This document shows positions 1 to 8,451 of a stretch of 64,000 nucleotides of DNA, one piece after another. How positions within the stretch are numbered: the stretch's first letter is position 1; every line of letters starts with the position of its first letter. Made by a program: the position numbers and the translations under genes. Origin of the DNA: Jatrophihabitans_A lederbergiae (GTDB taxonomy: Bacteria; Actinomycetota; Actinomycetes; Mycobacteriales; Jatrophihabitantaceae); contig NZ_JAVREH010000002.1 of NCBI RefSeq assembly GCF_031845305.1, positions 221,919 through 285,918 of the forward strand. Reading direction: 5' to 3'. A model generated the notes under the pieces. It worked only from the letters and a program-made list of their open reading frames with translations. It searched no databases and was not told the DNA's origin.

Positions 1-1
1 C

Positions 2-436
2 CCCGAGGCCGACAAGATCCCGGTGCACGTCACCCTGCTGCCGCCGACCGAGTTCGACGCCGGCGAGCTGCAGCTGGTCGAGAAACACCTCGCGGACGCC
101 GCTACCACTGTCCTGCCGTTCACCATGCGGCTGTCCGGAACCGGCACGTTCCGGCCGGTGTCGCAGGTGGTGTTCGTCCAGGTGTCGGCCGGCATCGCCG
201 AGTGCGAGCTGCTCGAGCGGGCCGTCCGGCGGCATCCGATCGATCGCGACGTGGCCTACCCGTACCACCCGCACGTCACGGTGGGCCATGACATCGACGA
301 CGACAGACTGGACGAGGCCTTCGACGAACTGCGCGACTTCGTCGCCCAGTTCGGCATCGACCGCTTCACTCTGTACTCCCAGGACGAGAACGGCGCCTGG
401 CATACCCACCGCGAGTTCTTGTTGACGGGGCCGTAG
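2..436 (+). CDS. 2'-5' RNA ligase family protein (2H phosphoesterase), 5' end outside window
   Basis: The reading frame is open from the first bases, so the N-terminus lies upstream; a GTG at 23 is in frame but would cut into the first catalytic motif region. The two hallmark HxT motifs of the 2H phosphoesterase superfamily are present: HVTL about 9 residues and HVTV about 91 residues into the visible part. This family (LigT/CPDase-like) acts on 2',5'- or cyclic phosphodiester bonds in RNA; the true substrate in actinobacteria is unclear. The stop lies 2 bp before the YihY gene start, so the two are probably cotranscribed. Family call is firm, function less so. Confidence 0.85.
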   Translation, partial: PEADKIPVHVTLLPPTEFDAGELQLVEKHLADAATTVLPFTMRLSGTGTFRPVSQVVFVQVSAGIAECELLERAVRRHPIDRDVAYPYHPHVTVGHDIDDDRLDEAFDELRDFVAQFGIDRFTLYSQDENGAWHTHREFLLTGP

Positions 437-438
437 CG

Positions 439-1527
439 GTGCCGGCGAATCCGCTGGGGCCGGTCAAGGCCGTTCGCGCCAGCCTCAGCCGGCGGTGGCA
501 GGCCCTGAAGAGGGATCGTCCGGGCGTCGAGCACGTGGTGGCGGCGTACCAGCACTACAAGGACCACCACGGCGATCACCTGGCCGCGGCGATCACCTAC
601 TTCAGCTTTCTGGCGCTCTTCCCGCTGGTGCTGCTGGGCGTCTCGATCACCGCGTTCGTGCTCGCCTCGGACCGGCACCTGCAGAACGAGCTGCTGACGA
701 AGGTCGGCTCCAGCATGCCCGGCGGTTTCGGTGACACGGTGCAGAAGGCGATCGAGACCGCCATCAACCAGCGAGCCGGTGTGGGAGTGATCGGACTGGC
801 CGGTGTCGCGCTGACCGGCCTCGGCTGGATCGACAACCTGCGCACCGCCATCGACACCGTCTGGGGCCTGTCCGAGTCGAAGCGGTCCTTCCTCGCCAAG
901 AAGCTCTCGGACGCGCTGGTGCTGCTCGGCCTGGGTGCCGGAGTGGTGCTCTCGCTCGCCGTGACGGTCGGCGGGACGGCCGCCAGCGGGCTGTTGCTGC
1001 GCGCGTTGGGGCTGCCCGACGTGACGGGCGCCGGCACGGTCACCCGGATCGTGGGAATCGCCCTCGGCATCCTCGGCAACATGATCATCTTCGGCTGGTT
1101 GATGATCAGGCTGCCCGACCTCCGGGTCACTCGGCGCACGGCGGTGCGGGCCACCCTGCTTGCCGCGGTGGGGTTCGAGGTGCTCAAGATCGTCGGCACG
1201 TATTACATCGCCCGGGTCACCCACTCCTCGACCGGAGCCGTGATCGGTCCGGTGGTCGGCGTGCTGGTGTGGATCGATCTGGTGTCGCGCTACCAGCTCT
1301 TCTGCGTGGCGTGGGCGGCAACGTCCGAACCCGAGCGCTCGCGGCTGGCGCCGGTCGACGCGCCGGTGGCCGGTCCGCCGGTGCCGTCCACGACGGGTGC
1401 TCCCGCTCCGGTGTCACCGGTCGGGATCGCCGCCGGCATCTTCAGCGCCGGTGCCGCGGTCGGCGCCGGTTCGCTAGCCATCCTGCGGCGGCAGCGAGAG
1501 CGACCCCGGCGAACAACGCCGGAATGA
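439..1527 (+). CDS. YihY/virulence factor BrkB family membrane protein
   Basis: A 362-residue integral membrane protein with about six hydrophobic segments. The first covers the family-typical stretch AAITYFSFLALFPLVLL (near residue 50), and the region GLGWIDNLRTAIDTVWG (near 130) is also characteristic of YihY/BrkB proteins. The N-terminus is basic and the C-terminus is a low-complexity Pro/Ala/Val tail ending in a short hydrophobic stretch and an Arg-rich end. The biochemical function of the family is not settled. The GTG start 2 bp after the previous stop implies translational coupling. The last 86 bp overlap the convergent carboxypeptidase gene. Confidence 0.9.
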   Translation: MPANPLGPVKAVRASLSRRWQALKRDRPGVEHVVAAYQHYKDHHGDHLAAAITYFSFLALFPLVLLGVSITAFVLASDRHLQNELLTKVGSSMPGGFGDTVQKAIETAINQRAGVGVIGLAGVALTGLGWIDNLRTAIDTVWGLSESKRSFLAKKLSDALVLLGLGAGVVLSLAVTVGGTAASGLLLRALGLPDVTGAGTVTRIVGIALGILGNMIIFGWLMIRLPDLRVTRRTAVRATLLAAVGFEVLKIVGTYYIARVTHSSTGAVIGPVVGVLVWIDLVSRYQLFCVAWAATSEPERSRLAPVDAPVAGPPVPSTTGAPAPVSPVGIAAGIFSAGAAVGAGSLAILRRQRERPRRTTPE

Positions 1528-2809
1528 GTTGCCCCGGCGCGGGCATCGCCGACGCGTTGCTGCTGGCTGCCGCTCCCAGGCCCCGCCCGGCGGCAGGATT
1601 TCCGTCGGCGGCCGGAGCTGGCGCGCGCTGGGCGTGGGTGGCTGGTTTGCCGGTCGCGGGAGCCGTCTCGACCGGGGCATCGGCAGCGATCGGTCCGGCC
1701 AGCTTTCCCACCGGGCTGACGAAGCGGTTCAGCGAGAAGCCCCAGTCGAACAGCTCCGCCGCCTGCTGGAACTGGTCCAGCGGCACCCGCTCGCCGCGCA
1801 GCATGATCAGCCCCAGCGTGCGGCCCTTGCGCCGGACGGCGGACAGGTAGGTGTGCCGGGCGGCGTCGGTGTAACCTGTCTTGGCGACGAGCGCGCCGGG
1901 CACCGCCCCGAAGAAGTTCAGGCTCTGGTTGTCGAACTCGTACGGCCCGACCTTGCCGTACCTGCTCGACCTGGCCGGGTAGCTGGCACTGGGCAGCTTG
2001 TCGTAGGCCACCAGCCGGGGTTGCCCGACGAACGCCCGCAGGACCAGTGACATGTCGTAGGCGGAGGTGAGCTGGGTCCAGCCGTCGAGGCCGGACGGGG
2101 TCTGGACCACCGTGTCGTAGGCGCCGAGTTGCCGGACCTTGGCGTTCAGCTGCCCGACCGTCTTGGCGACGCCCCCGTTCGCCTGTGCCAGTGCGGCCGC
2201 CGCGTCGTTGGCCGACACCAGCAGCAGGGCCTGGAACAGCTGGTCGACGCTGTAGCGGCCGCCGGCCAGCAGACCCACCGCCGAGCCTTCGGCATGCGCG
2301 GCGCCCGGTGACACCACGACCACCCGCTTCGACGGCAGGTTCGGCGCCACCGTCACGGCGGTCAGGGTCTTGAGGATGCTGGCGGGCTGATAGCGGCCGT
2401 GCGGGTCACGCGCCGCCAGGATCTCGCCGGTGCCCAGGTCGGCCAGTACCCAACTGCGCGCGGTGAGGCCCCGGGGCAGCGGCGGCGCGCCCGTGGGCAG
2501 CACCAGCCCGCGGCTCGCGAGCTGCGGGCCGCCGGGGACCGCGCCGTTGGGTGCCTTGGCGCCCGCCGGCGGATGCGGGCTGGGAGCTTGCGGGGACGCC
2601 GCGGTGGACGTCGGCTCGGGCGCCGTCAGGGTCGCCGCGGGCCGCGAACCGGTCGCGGCCGCCTGGAAGCTCAGTGGTTGCGCCGCGATCGCGATCGCGG
2701 TCGCTGCCGGCCCGAGGCTCGTGCCCGCGATCAGCACGGCCACGGCCGGCCCGAGCACCGAGCGCACGCACCGCACCGGCCGGCTGGTCGGATGCTGCCT
2801 GGCCGTCAC
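1442..2809 (-). CDS. Serine-type D-alanyl-D-alanine carboxypeptidase (peptidase S11, DacA-like)
   Basis: A 455-residue penicillin-binding protein of the low-molecular-weight DD-carboxypeptidase type, which trims the terminal D-Ala of peptidoglycan stem peptides outside the membrane. All three active-site motifs are visible: SILK (residues 144-147, nucleophile Ser144), SAN (199-201) and KTG (310-312). The N-terminus has a basic stretch and a hydrophobic segment typical of a signal peptide, then a Pro/Ala/Ser-rich linker of about 60 residues. A hydrophobic segment plus Arg-rich end at the C-terminus gives a second membrane anchor. The 3' end overlaps the convergent YihY gene by 86 bp. Confidence 0.92.
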   Translation of the reverse strand: MTARQHPTSRPVRCVRSVLGPAVAVLIAGTSLGPAATAIAIAAQPLSFQAAATGSRPAATLTAPEPTSTAASPQAPSPHPPAGAKAPNGAVPGGPQLASRGLVLPTGAPPLPRGLTARSWVLADLGTGEILAARDPHGRYQPASILKTLTAVTVAPNLPSKRVVVVSPGAAHAEGSAVGLLAGGRYSVDQLFQALLLVSANDAAAALAQANGGVAKTVGQLNAKVRQLGAYDTVVQTPSGLDGWTQLTSAYDMSLVLRAFVGQPRLVAYDKLPSASYPARSSRYGKVGPYEFDNQSLNFFGAVPGALVAKTGYTDAARHTYLSAVRRKGRTLGLIMLRGERVPLDQFQQAAELFDWGFSLNRFVSPVGKLAGPIAADAPVETAPATGKPATHAQRAPAPAADGNPAAGRGLGAAASSNASAMPAPGQLIPALFAGVALAAAAGWLANRRRPRHRR

Positions 2810-2956
2810 CGGGTAAGGCTAGCCGGTATGGAGTGGCCGCTCGGGGACGCGGCTGCTGGGTGGGGATGCCCGCCTGCGTGCGGTTGCGCAGCCAGCGACC
2901 GTCAACTCGATACAGTCTTGGTGTGGGTTCGACGGCCGATCCGACGCTGTCAACAG

Positions 2957-4605
2957 ATGGGCTCTGGTTCTGTGATCCAGGATTTGCGCACGACCCGGGA
3001 TCTCCGGACGGCCGCTGATGCGGTGCTGGTGGTGGGTTCGGGTGCCGCCGGTCTGGCCCTGGCGCAGCGGGTCTCCGAATCTGGTCGGTCGGTGGTGGTG
3101 CTGGAATCCGGCGGTGACCTCACGGCGACGTCGGACCCAGGGACGGACACCGCAGATCTGAACGAGGGTCTGAATCTGGGCCTTGCTTACACCGGCCTGC
3201 GGGATGGCCGCTCGCGCAATCTCGGTGGCACGACCCAGCTCTGGCACGGCCAGTGCATGCGGTTGCATCCCATCGACGTGCGACCCCGGCCGTGGGTGCC
3301 GCACAGCGGCTGGCCGATAGCGCTGACCGACCTCGATGAGCACTACGCCGCGGCTGAGCGGTGGCTCGGGGTGACCGGACGTGGCTATGGCCCCGAGCGG
3401 TGGCAAGAGCATCCCGAGCTGGCCCCATTGCCTGGGATTCCACCCGGCTGCTGCACGACTTCACCGAGTACGCCCCGAAACCCATGCTCGGACGCGTGCA
3501 CCGGTCGGCCCTCGTCCACAACCCGCTGGTCCAGGTGATCCTCAACGCGACGGTCGGTGCGGTGCTGACCGAGGACGGCCGCACGACCGGTGTGGTGGTG
3601 TACGGCCCGGACCGGCGACGGGTCGAGATCCGCGCCGGGAACGTGGTGCTCGCGGCCGGGGCCATCGAGAATGCCAGGCTGCTGCAGCTGAGCGACCCAG
3701 CAGCCATCGGCCTGGGGGACGGTCGCCAGCACACCGGCCGATTCCTCCAGGACCACCCGATAATCCGGACCGCCGAGGTCATCGCGGAGGACTTCCGCCT
3801 GCTGCAGGATCGCTACGTCGCCCTGCACCGGGGTAAGCGGCGGCTCTTTCCGAAGGTCCGGCTGGCTCCAGGGGTCCAGCAGGAGCGGGGGCTGCTGGAT
3901 GCCACCGCTGTCTTCGTCCACGACCACAGTGAGCCCGGACTGGCCGCAGCCAGGCGCGTACTCACCGCGGCGCGAGCACGGCGGATGACCGAACGGCCGG
4001 TCGCGGACGTGCTGACCGCGCTGCATACGCCGGTTCCGGTACTTCGTGACGGCTACCGGCGCTTCGTGTTCGGGCGCTCCACCGCAGCGCGCCCGTCGGC
4101 GGTCTGGCTCCAGGTCTGGCTGGAGCAGACGCCTGATCCGGACAGCCGAATCTCGCTGAGCGCACAGACGGACAGCCTCGGCATGGCCCGTGCCCAGGTC
4201 GACTGGCGCGTCGGGGACCGCGAGATCGAGACCAGCCGCCAGCTGACCCGCTGGATCGCCGCGGACCTGCGGCGGCTCGGCCTAGCGCGGGTGCGAGAAC
4301 TGCCGGCCATGCAGGACGACGATGCCTGGCGTGCCGGGGTCACCGATGCCTTTCATCCCTCGGGCACCACCCGGATGTCAGACTCCCCGGACACGGGGGT
4401 CGTCGATCCTGCCCTGCAGGTCCACGGGGTGCGCGGCTTGCACGTCGTCGGCGGCAGCGTGTTTCCGACCAGCGGCTACGCCAATCCGACGCTCACGATC
4501 GTGGCGTTGGCACTGCGGCTGGCCGACCGGCTCGCTGTCACGGCACCGCCTGGGCGCGATCCGGGGGCGACGGTGCGACCCGGGGGCGATGGTCTCAGCC
4601 GCTGA
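2957..4605 (+). pseudogene. GMC family oxidoreductase, interrupted by a one-base frameshift near 3432
   Basis: Two overlapping frames together give one complete glucose-methanol-choline oxidoreductase. The first part (from ATG 2957, or GTG 2972) has the FAD-binding VVGSGAAGLALAQRV and LESGG motifs. The second part carries the C-terminal GMC signatures HPSGTTRMS and LHVVGGSVFPTSGYANPT, with the catalytic-His region. The switch is at 3431-3433: ELAPLP in one frame should continue as WDSTRLLHDF in the other, which needs one extra C (CC to CCC). No other lesion is seen, so this is a recent mutation or an assembly error. The likely role is flavin-dependent oxidation of a sugar or alcohol linked to the neighbouring EPS genes. 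The 3' end overlaps the aldo/keto reductase gene by 11 bp. Confidence 0.8.
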
Positions 4606-5506
4606 TCAGGCGGTTCAGGACAGCGTGGACGGGCTCGGGCAGCGGTTCATCACCCAGCACGAGCCGCCGGAGCGGGGCGAGCCGTTCGGGTCGGCTGGTG
4701 GCCACGATGACGTCAGTCAGGCCCAGCGTCGCCGAGCGGGCAATCAGGGCGTCGGCAAGACCGGAGGGTCCTGCCCAGGCGGTGCCGGCGGTGACCTCCC
4801 GCCACTCGGCGCCCAGTTCGGAACCGGAGTCCAGCCGTGCCCGGAGCTGTGTCAGCTGCGAGGCCGACGGTCCCAGCACACCGTGCCCCACCCTGACGGT
4901 CACGGTGTCGGGCAGGAGCACCGGCGGCGACAGCGGGCCGGCCGAGAAGTGCGCGACCTGGAACATCTCGGGTGCTCGGTCCAGGCAGTCCCGGGTCAGG
5001 CCGTTCGCGGTGGCCACGCCCAGCTGACCGACGTCGCCGCGCGCGAGGAACCCGCGCAGGCAGGACAGCAACTCCTCGGTGATGTCGTCCGGCCTGACCT
5101 CGTGCAGCACGAGGCGGTCGAGTCTGCCCAGCCTGGACAGGGAGGTCTCGATCGAGGCCAGCACATCCGCGGTCTGGAACTGACCGTGCCCCGCTGGGCG
5201 AGCATCGCCGCGCAACCGCTGCTGGAGCGTTGCCGTTAGCCGCCGGGCGACCGCTTTGGCAAGGCGTACCGAGCGGGATGGCGGCGAGGCGGGCTCGATG
5301 CCCACCTTGGTAGTGATCGTCGGTGGGGGATCGAGGTCGGCGGCGTACCGGCCCAGCTCCGCCTCGCTGCGTCCATATCCGTAGGACGGCGCCGTGTCGA
5401 AATGCCGGAAGCCTTCCTGGTGCGCCCGTGCCAGCAGGGATCTCGACTCGGTGGGGGCCACCACCCCGAAGAGATGAGCCGTTCCGAATACCGGATTCGC
5501 AGCCAT
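4595..5506 (-). CDS. Aldo/keto reductase
   Basis: A 303-residue protein with the (beta/alpha)8 aldo/keto reductase layout: catalytic Asp/Tyr region FDTAPSYGYGRSE (about residues 35-47), Lys in ITTKVG, and the His region LDRLVLHEV. The C-terminal NADPH-binding part is less clear, with TSRPERL near the end resembling the usual phosphate-binding segment. It probably reduces an aldehyde or ketone sugar using NADPH; the substrate is unknown. The start ATG 5506 is preceded by AGGTG about 6 nt upstream. It is divergent from the malectin/beta-helix gene and convergent with the GMC gene at the left border of the EPS locus. Confidence 0.85.
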   Translation of the reverse strand: MAANPVFGTAHLFGVVAPTESRSLLARAHQEGFRHFDTAPSYGYGRSEAELGRYAADLDPPPTITTKVGIEPASPPSRSVRLAKAVARRLTATLQQRLRGDARPAGHGQFQTADVLASIETSLSRLGRLDRLVLHEVRPDDITEELLSCLRGFLARGDVGQLGVATANGLTRDCLDRAPEMFQVAHFSAGPLSPPVLLPDTVTVRVGHGVLGPSASQLTQLRARLDSGSELGAEWREVTAGTAWAGPSGLADALIARSATLGLTDVIVATSRPERLAPLRRLVLGDEPLPEPVHAVLNRLISG

Positions 5507-5611
5507 GAGAACACCTAATCTGAGACTACTTAACGCGGATTTGATGTAACCTTGTCACAAAACAATCACCCAGAGTATTCAAGCTGCTCTATCAGCCCCA
5601 GGGACACGCCC

Positions 5612-7324
5612 GTGTACGCCTTCCGCCTCACCAGCCGTTCAAACTTCATCGCCGTCACCGGATGCTTGCTGGCCACGACCGCGATACTCACTCACGCCGG
5701 CACGTCCGTCGCCGCTGTCACCGCCGTGCGGCCGACCTCGGCCCACCTCGTGGCCGCCGGTCGCGCGGTCACCGACCGCTCCGGCCAAGTGTGGTCGACC
5801 GATTCCGGGTTCGCCGTCGGTGGCACGTTGAGCACCACGTCGCAGTCGATCCTGGGCACTACGGAGCCGAAGCTGTTCCAGACTCAACGCTACGGCATGA
5901 GCGGCTTCAAGATCCCGCTCGCGGCAGGCACCTACCAGGTCACCGTGAACCTAGCTGAGCACTACTGGCCCAAGGCTCGGCAGCGCATCTTCAGCATTAG
6001 CGCCGAGGGCCACACCGTCGCGAGCGGCGTTGACGCGGTGGCCGAGGTGGGGGAGTTTCACGCCTACCAGCTGCGCTTCTCCGTTCCGGTCAGCGATGGC
6101 ACTCTCGACCTGCGCTTCACCGCCCAAATCGATCACTCGATGCTGTCCAGCGTCAGTGCGGTGCTGTCGAACTCGGCTCCGGTGACCAGTGCCCCGGTGT
6201 CGCTGGCCGCCCCGGTGACCAGTGCCGCCCCCGTGAGGACTGTCCCGGTGTCGCTGCCCGCCGACGCAATGCGGCCGGAGAGCTTCGGCGCTCGCGGCGA
6301 CGGCTCCACCGACGACACCGCCGCGCTGCAGAAGGCCTTCGACAGTGCGCCCGCGGGAGTGCCGGTCTATCTCACGCCGGGTCGGAGCTACCCCCATGCC
6401 ACTGTGCTGCACCTGCGGGTCCCCGGCTTGCACGTCACCGGTGCCGGGGTGCTGCTGGCCACCTCCGAGTCGCGGTCCTCGGTGTGGATCGAGTCCGACA
6501 ACGTGCTGCTCGACGGCGGGGTGGTGATCCGGACCGCCAGGACGACGCAGCGCTGGTCGGCATGGGAACAGATGGGTGTGCGCGTGGTCGGTCACCGAGG
6601 AGTGGTTCTGCGTGGCATCGTCGTCGATGGCTCGGCCGCGGCCGGTATCTACATCGGCAATCAGGCCAGCCAGTTCGTGCTCGATCAGGTAACCGTGCGG
6701 AACACCCGCGCCGACGGCATCCACATGACGATGGGTGCCCATGACGGCCAGGTGATCTCGCCGACGGTGGCCAACACCGGTGACGACGGAGTTGCCGTCG
6801 TGTCGTACGCCTCGGACGGCCCGGCCTGCCACGACATCACCGTCAAGGCTCCCCGAGTGCTGGGCACGACGTGGGGACGTGGACTGTCTGTTGTGGGCGG
6901 CACGCGGATCACCGAGACAGACATCGACGTCGAGCGGACGTCGGCCGCGGGCGTGTACGTAGCTTCGGAGGGCAGTCCCTGGTACACCGCCGCGCCGCAG
7001 AGCGTAAGTATCGCGGGAGGTTCGATCAGTGACGCCAACACCGATGCCGGCGTCGATCACGGCGCTGTCCTGGTCATGAGTGGCGCGGTGGGGCACGCCC
7101 CCGACGCCGTCACGATCCGGGGTCTGGCGATCTCGTCGACGCGGGCCTCTGCCAGCCGGGACATCGGTGTCGTCACCTACGGAACCGCACCGAAGTCCAT
7201 TCTGTTCGCCGACCTCGCGATCACGGGAGGCCCGAAGTCGGCGTACCAGGGCAACACGCCGCAGACCAGCTACCAGGTGCGCAACCTGACACAGAACGGC
7301 ATCCGGCTCGCCGACCGGGGCTGA
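5612..7324 (+). CDS. Secreted malectin-like plus pectate-lyase-superfamily beta-helix protein
   Basis: After a Sec-type signal peptide comes a malectin-like carbohydrate-binding domain (about the first 180 residues; GFKIPLAAGTYQVTVNLAEHYW is typical). A Ser/Ala/Pro/Val linker follows, then a right-handed beta-helix of the pectate-lyase superfamily opening with SFGARGDGSTDDTAALQKA and rich in short repeated DG(I/V) turns. Proteins of this build bind or cleave extracellular polysaccharide. I chose GTG 5612 because AGGGA lies 7 nt upstream and it gives a clean signal peptide; a TTG at 5552 in frame would add 20 residues. It is clearly paralogous to the beta-helix lipoprotein at 16752-17996, sharing GADGIHM-like, GRGLSVVGG and DHGAVLV stretches. 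Enzymatic activity is not shown. Confidence 0.75.
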   Translation: MYAFRLTSRSNFIAVTGCLLATTAILTHAGTSVAAVTAVRPTSAHLVAAGRAVTDRSGQVWSTDSGFAVGGTLSTTSQSILGTTEPKLFQTQRYGMSGFKIPLAAGTYQVTVNLAEHYWPKARQRIFSISAEGHTVASGVDAVAEVGEFHAYQLRFSVPVSDGTLDLRFTAQIDHSMLSSVSAVLSNSAPVTSAPVSLAAPVTSAAPVRTVPVSLPADAMRPESFGARGDGSTDDTAALQKAFDSAPAGVPVYLTPGRSYPHATVLHLRVPGLHVTGAGVLLATSESRSSVWIESDNVLLDGGVVIRTARTTQRWSAWEQMGVRVVGHRGVVLRGIVVDGSAAAGIYIGNQASQFVLDQVTVRNTRADGIHMTMGAHDGQVISPTVANTGDDGVAVVSYASDGPACHDITVKAPRVLGTTWGRGLSVVGGTRITETDIDVERTSAAGVYVASEGSPWYTAAPQSVSIAGGSISDANTDAGVDHGAVLVMSGAVGHAPDAVTIRGLAISSTRASASRDIGVVTYGTAPKSILFADLAITGGPKSAYQGNTPQTSYQVRNLTQNGIRLADRG

Positions 7325-7378
7325 TTCAGTTCGATATCACAGCCAATCCAGATAAAATTCATGTGAGATTTTGATACG

Positions 7379-8410
7379 GTGCGCGGTGTGCCTGACCTGA
7401 CTCGGCCCACGGTGGGCGTGGTGATCGCCGCGTACAACGCCGAGCGGTGGTTGCCCGCCACGCTGGCCAGTCTGCGAGCGCAGACCTGGGGCCGCTGGCA
7501 GTGCGTCGTCGTCGACGACGGCTCTACCGACGGCACGCCGGAGGCAGTCCGGCAGGTGATGGCGTGCGATGACCGGGTCCGACTACTCAGCCAACCGAAC
7601 AGCGGCCTTTGCGCGGCTCGCAATGCCGGCATCGGCGCTCTCGACGTCGAGTGCAGATACGTCGGCTTTCTCGACAGTGACGACCTGTACGAGCCGCAGA
7701 CCTTGGAGTCCCTGGTCACGGCGCTGGAGCGGCGCCCGGACGCGGTGGGAGCGTACGGCCTCGCGGACTACGTTGACGAGCACGGCGTACCGCTGCTACC
7801 AGGTCTGCACCCGAGCCGGCAGCGGCGGCGACACATCATCCGCGGCTGGCGGCTGGTCGCGGTGCCTGCCGAGGAGGACGCGACGTTCGGCCTTGTGGTG
7901 GTCTATGGCCCGATCTGGCCGCCGGCGGTCGCCCTGCAGCGGCTCGGTGACGTGATAGCGGTCGGAGGCTTCGACGAGTCCTTTCCCAGTCAGGAAGATT
8001 GGGACTTCTACCTCCGGCTCACCCGGCGCGGCCCGTACGTCGCGCTGGACCGGCGACTGGCCTGGTATCGCCGGCACGGCACCAACCTCACCTCCGACCA
8101 CGCCACGAGCGTGTTCCATCAGGAGCGGGTTCGACGCAACGCCTTCGTATATCCCGACAACACCGCGGCCGAGATCCAGCTCGTCCGCCGCGCCTGGCGG
8201 CTGCTCGAAGCCAGGCAGGCCGCGGTGCTGCTACGCCACGCCGTGCGCTGCCTGGCGCAGCGGAGCTGGCACCGAGCGGCCGAGGCGGCGTTCGGCGCGC
8301 TCATCTGCCTGGCTCAGCAGCTACGCCCGGGGCCACCACCGGCCAGCACCTGGCGGGTGCGCTACACCCGTCCGGCCGAACTGCCGGGCGCGGTGCTCAT
8401 CCCGCACTGA
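7379..8410 (+). CDS. Family 2 glycosyltransferase
   Basis: A GT-A fold transferase of about 343 residues. The N-terminus has VVIAAYNAERWLPATL, then VVVDDGSTDGT (nucleotide binding, about residue 42) and the metal-binding DSDD (about 100). A family-specific WYRRHGTNLTSD motif lies in the acceptor half. It likely adds one sugar to the lipid-linked EPS repeat in the cytoplasm. GTG 7379 and GTG 7388 are both possible starts. A paralogue with the same motifs in the same order lies at 20854-21900. It follows the beta-helix gene by 54 bp and converges on the next GT gene. Confidence 0.9.
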   Translation: MRGVPDLTRPTVGVVIAAYNAERWLPATLASLRAQTWGRWQCVVVDDGSTDGTPEAVRQVMACDDRVRLLSQPNSGLCAARNAGIGALDVECRYVGFLDSDDLYEPQTLESLVTALERRPDAVGAYGLADYVDEHGVPLLPGLHPSRQRRRHIIRGWRLVAVPAEEDATFGLVVVYGPIWPPAVALQRLGDVIAVGGFDESFPSQEDWDFYLRLTRRGPYVALDRRLAWYRRHGTNLTSDHATSVFHQERVRRNAFVYPDNTAAEIQLVRRAWRLLEARQAAVLLRHAVRCLAQRSWHRAAEAAFGALICLAQQLRPGPPPASTWRVRYTRPAELPGAVLIPH

Positions 8411-8427
8411 GCCGGGGCTGGGGCACC

Positions 8428-8451
8428 GCCGGCCGGGGCTCAGCGGCCGGC
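8428..8451. terminator. Hairpin between convergent glycosyltransferase genes
   Basis: GCCGGCC and GGCCGGC form a perfect 7-bp stem with a 10-nt loop, directly between the two convergent GT genes and overlapping the stop of the minus-strand one. There is no U-tract, as often in actinobacteria, so this is a candidate bidirectional terminator only. Confidence 0.4.

Noticed and set aside
256..1224. A 322-codon minus-strand frame opposite YihY
   Set aside because: Low-complexity, charged, no family; YihY on the plus strand is clearly coding.
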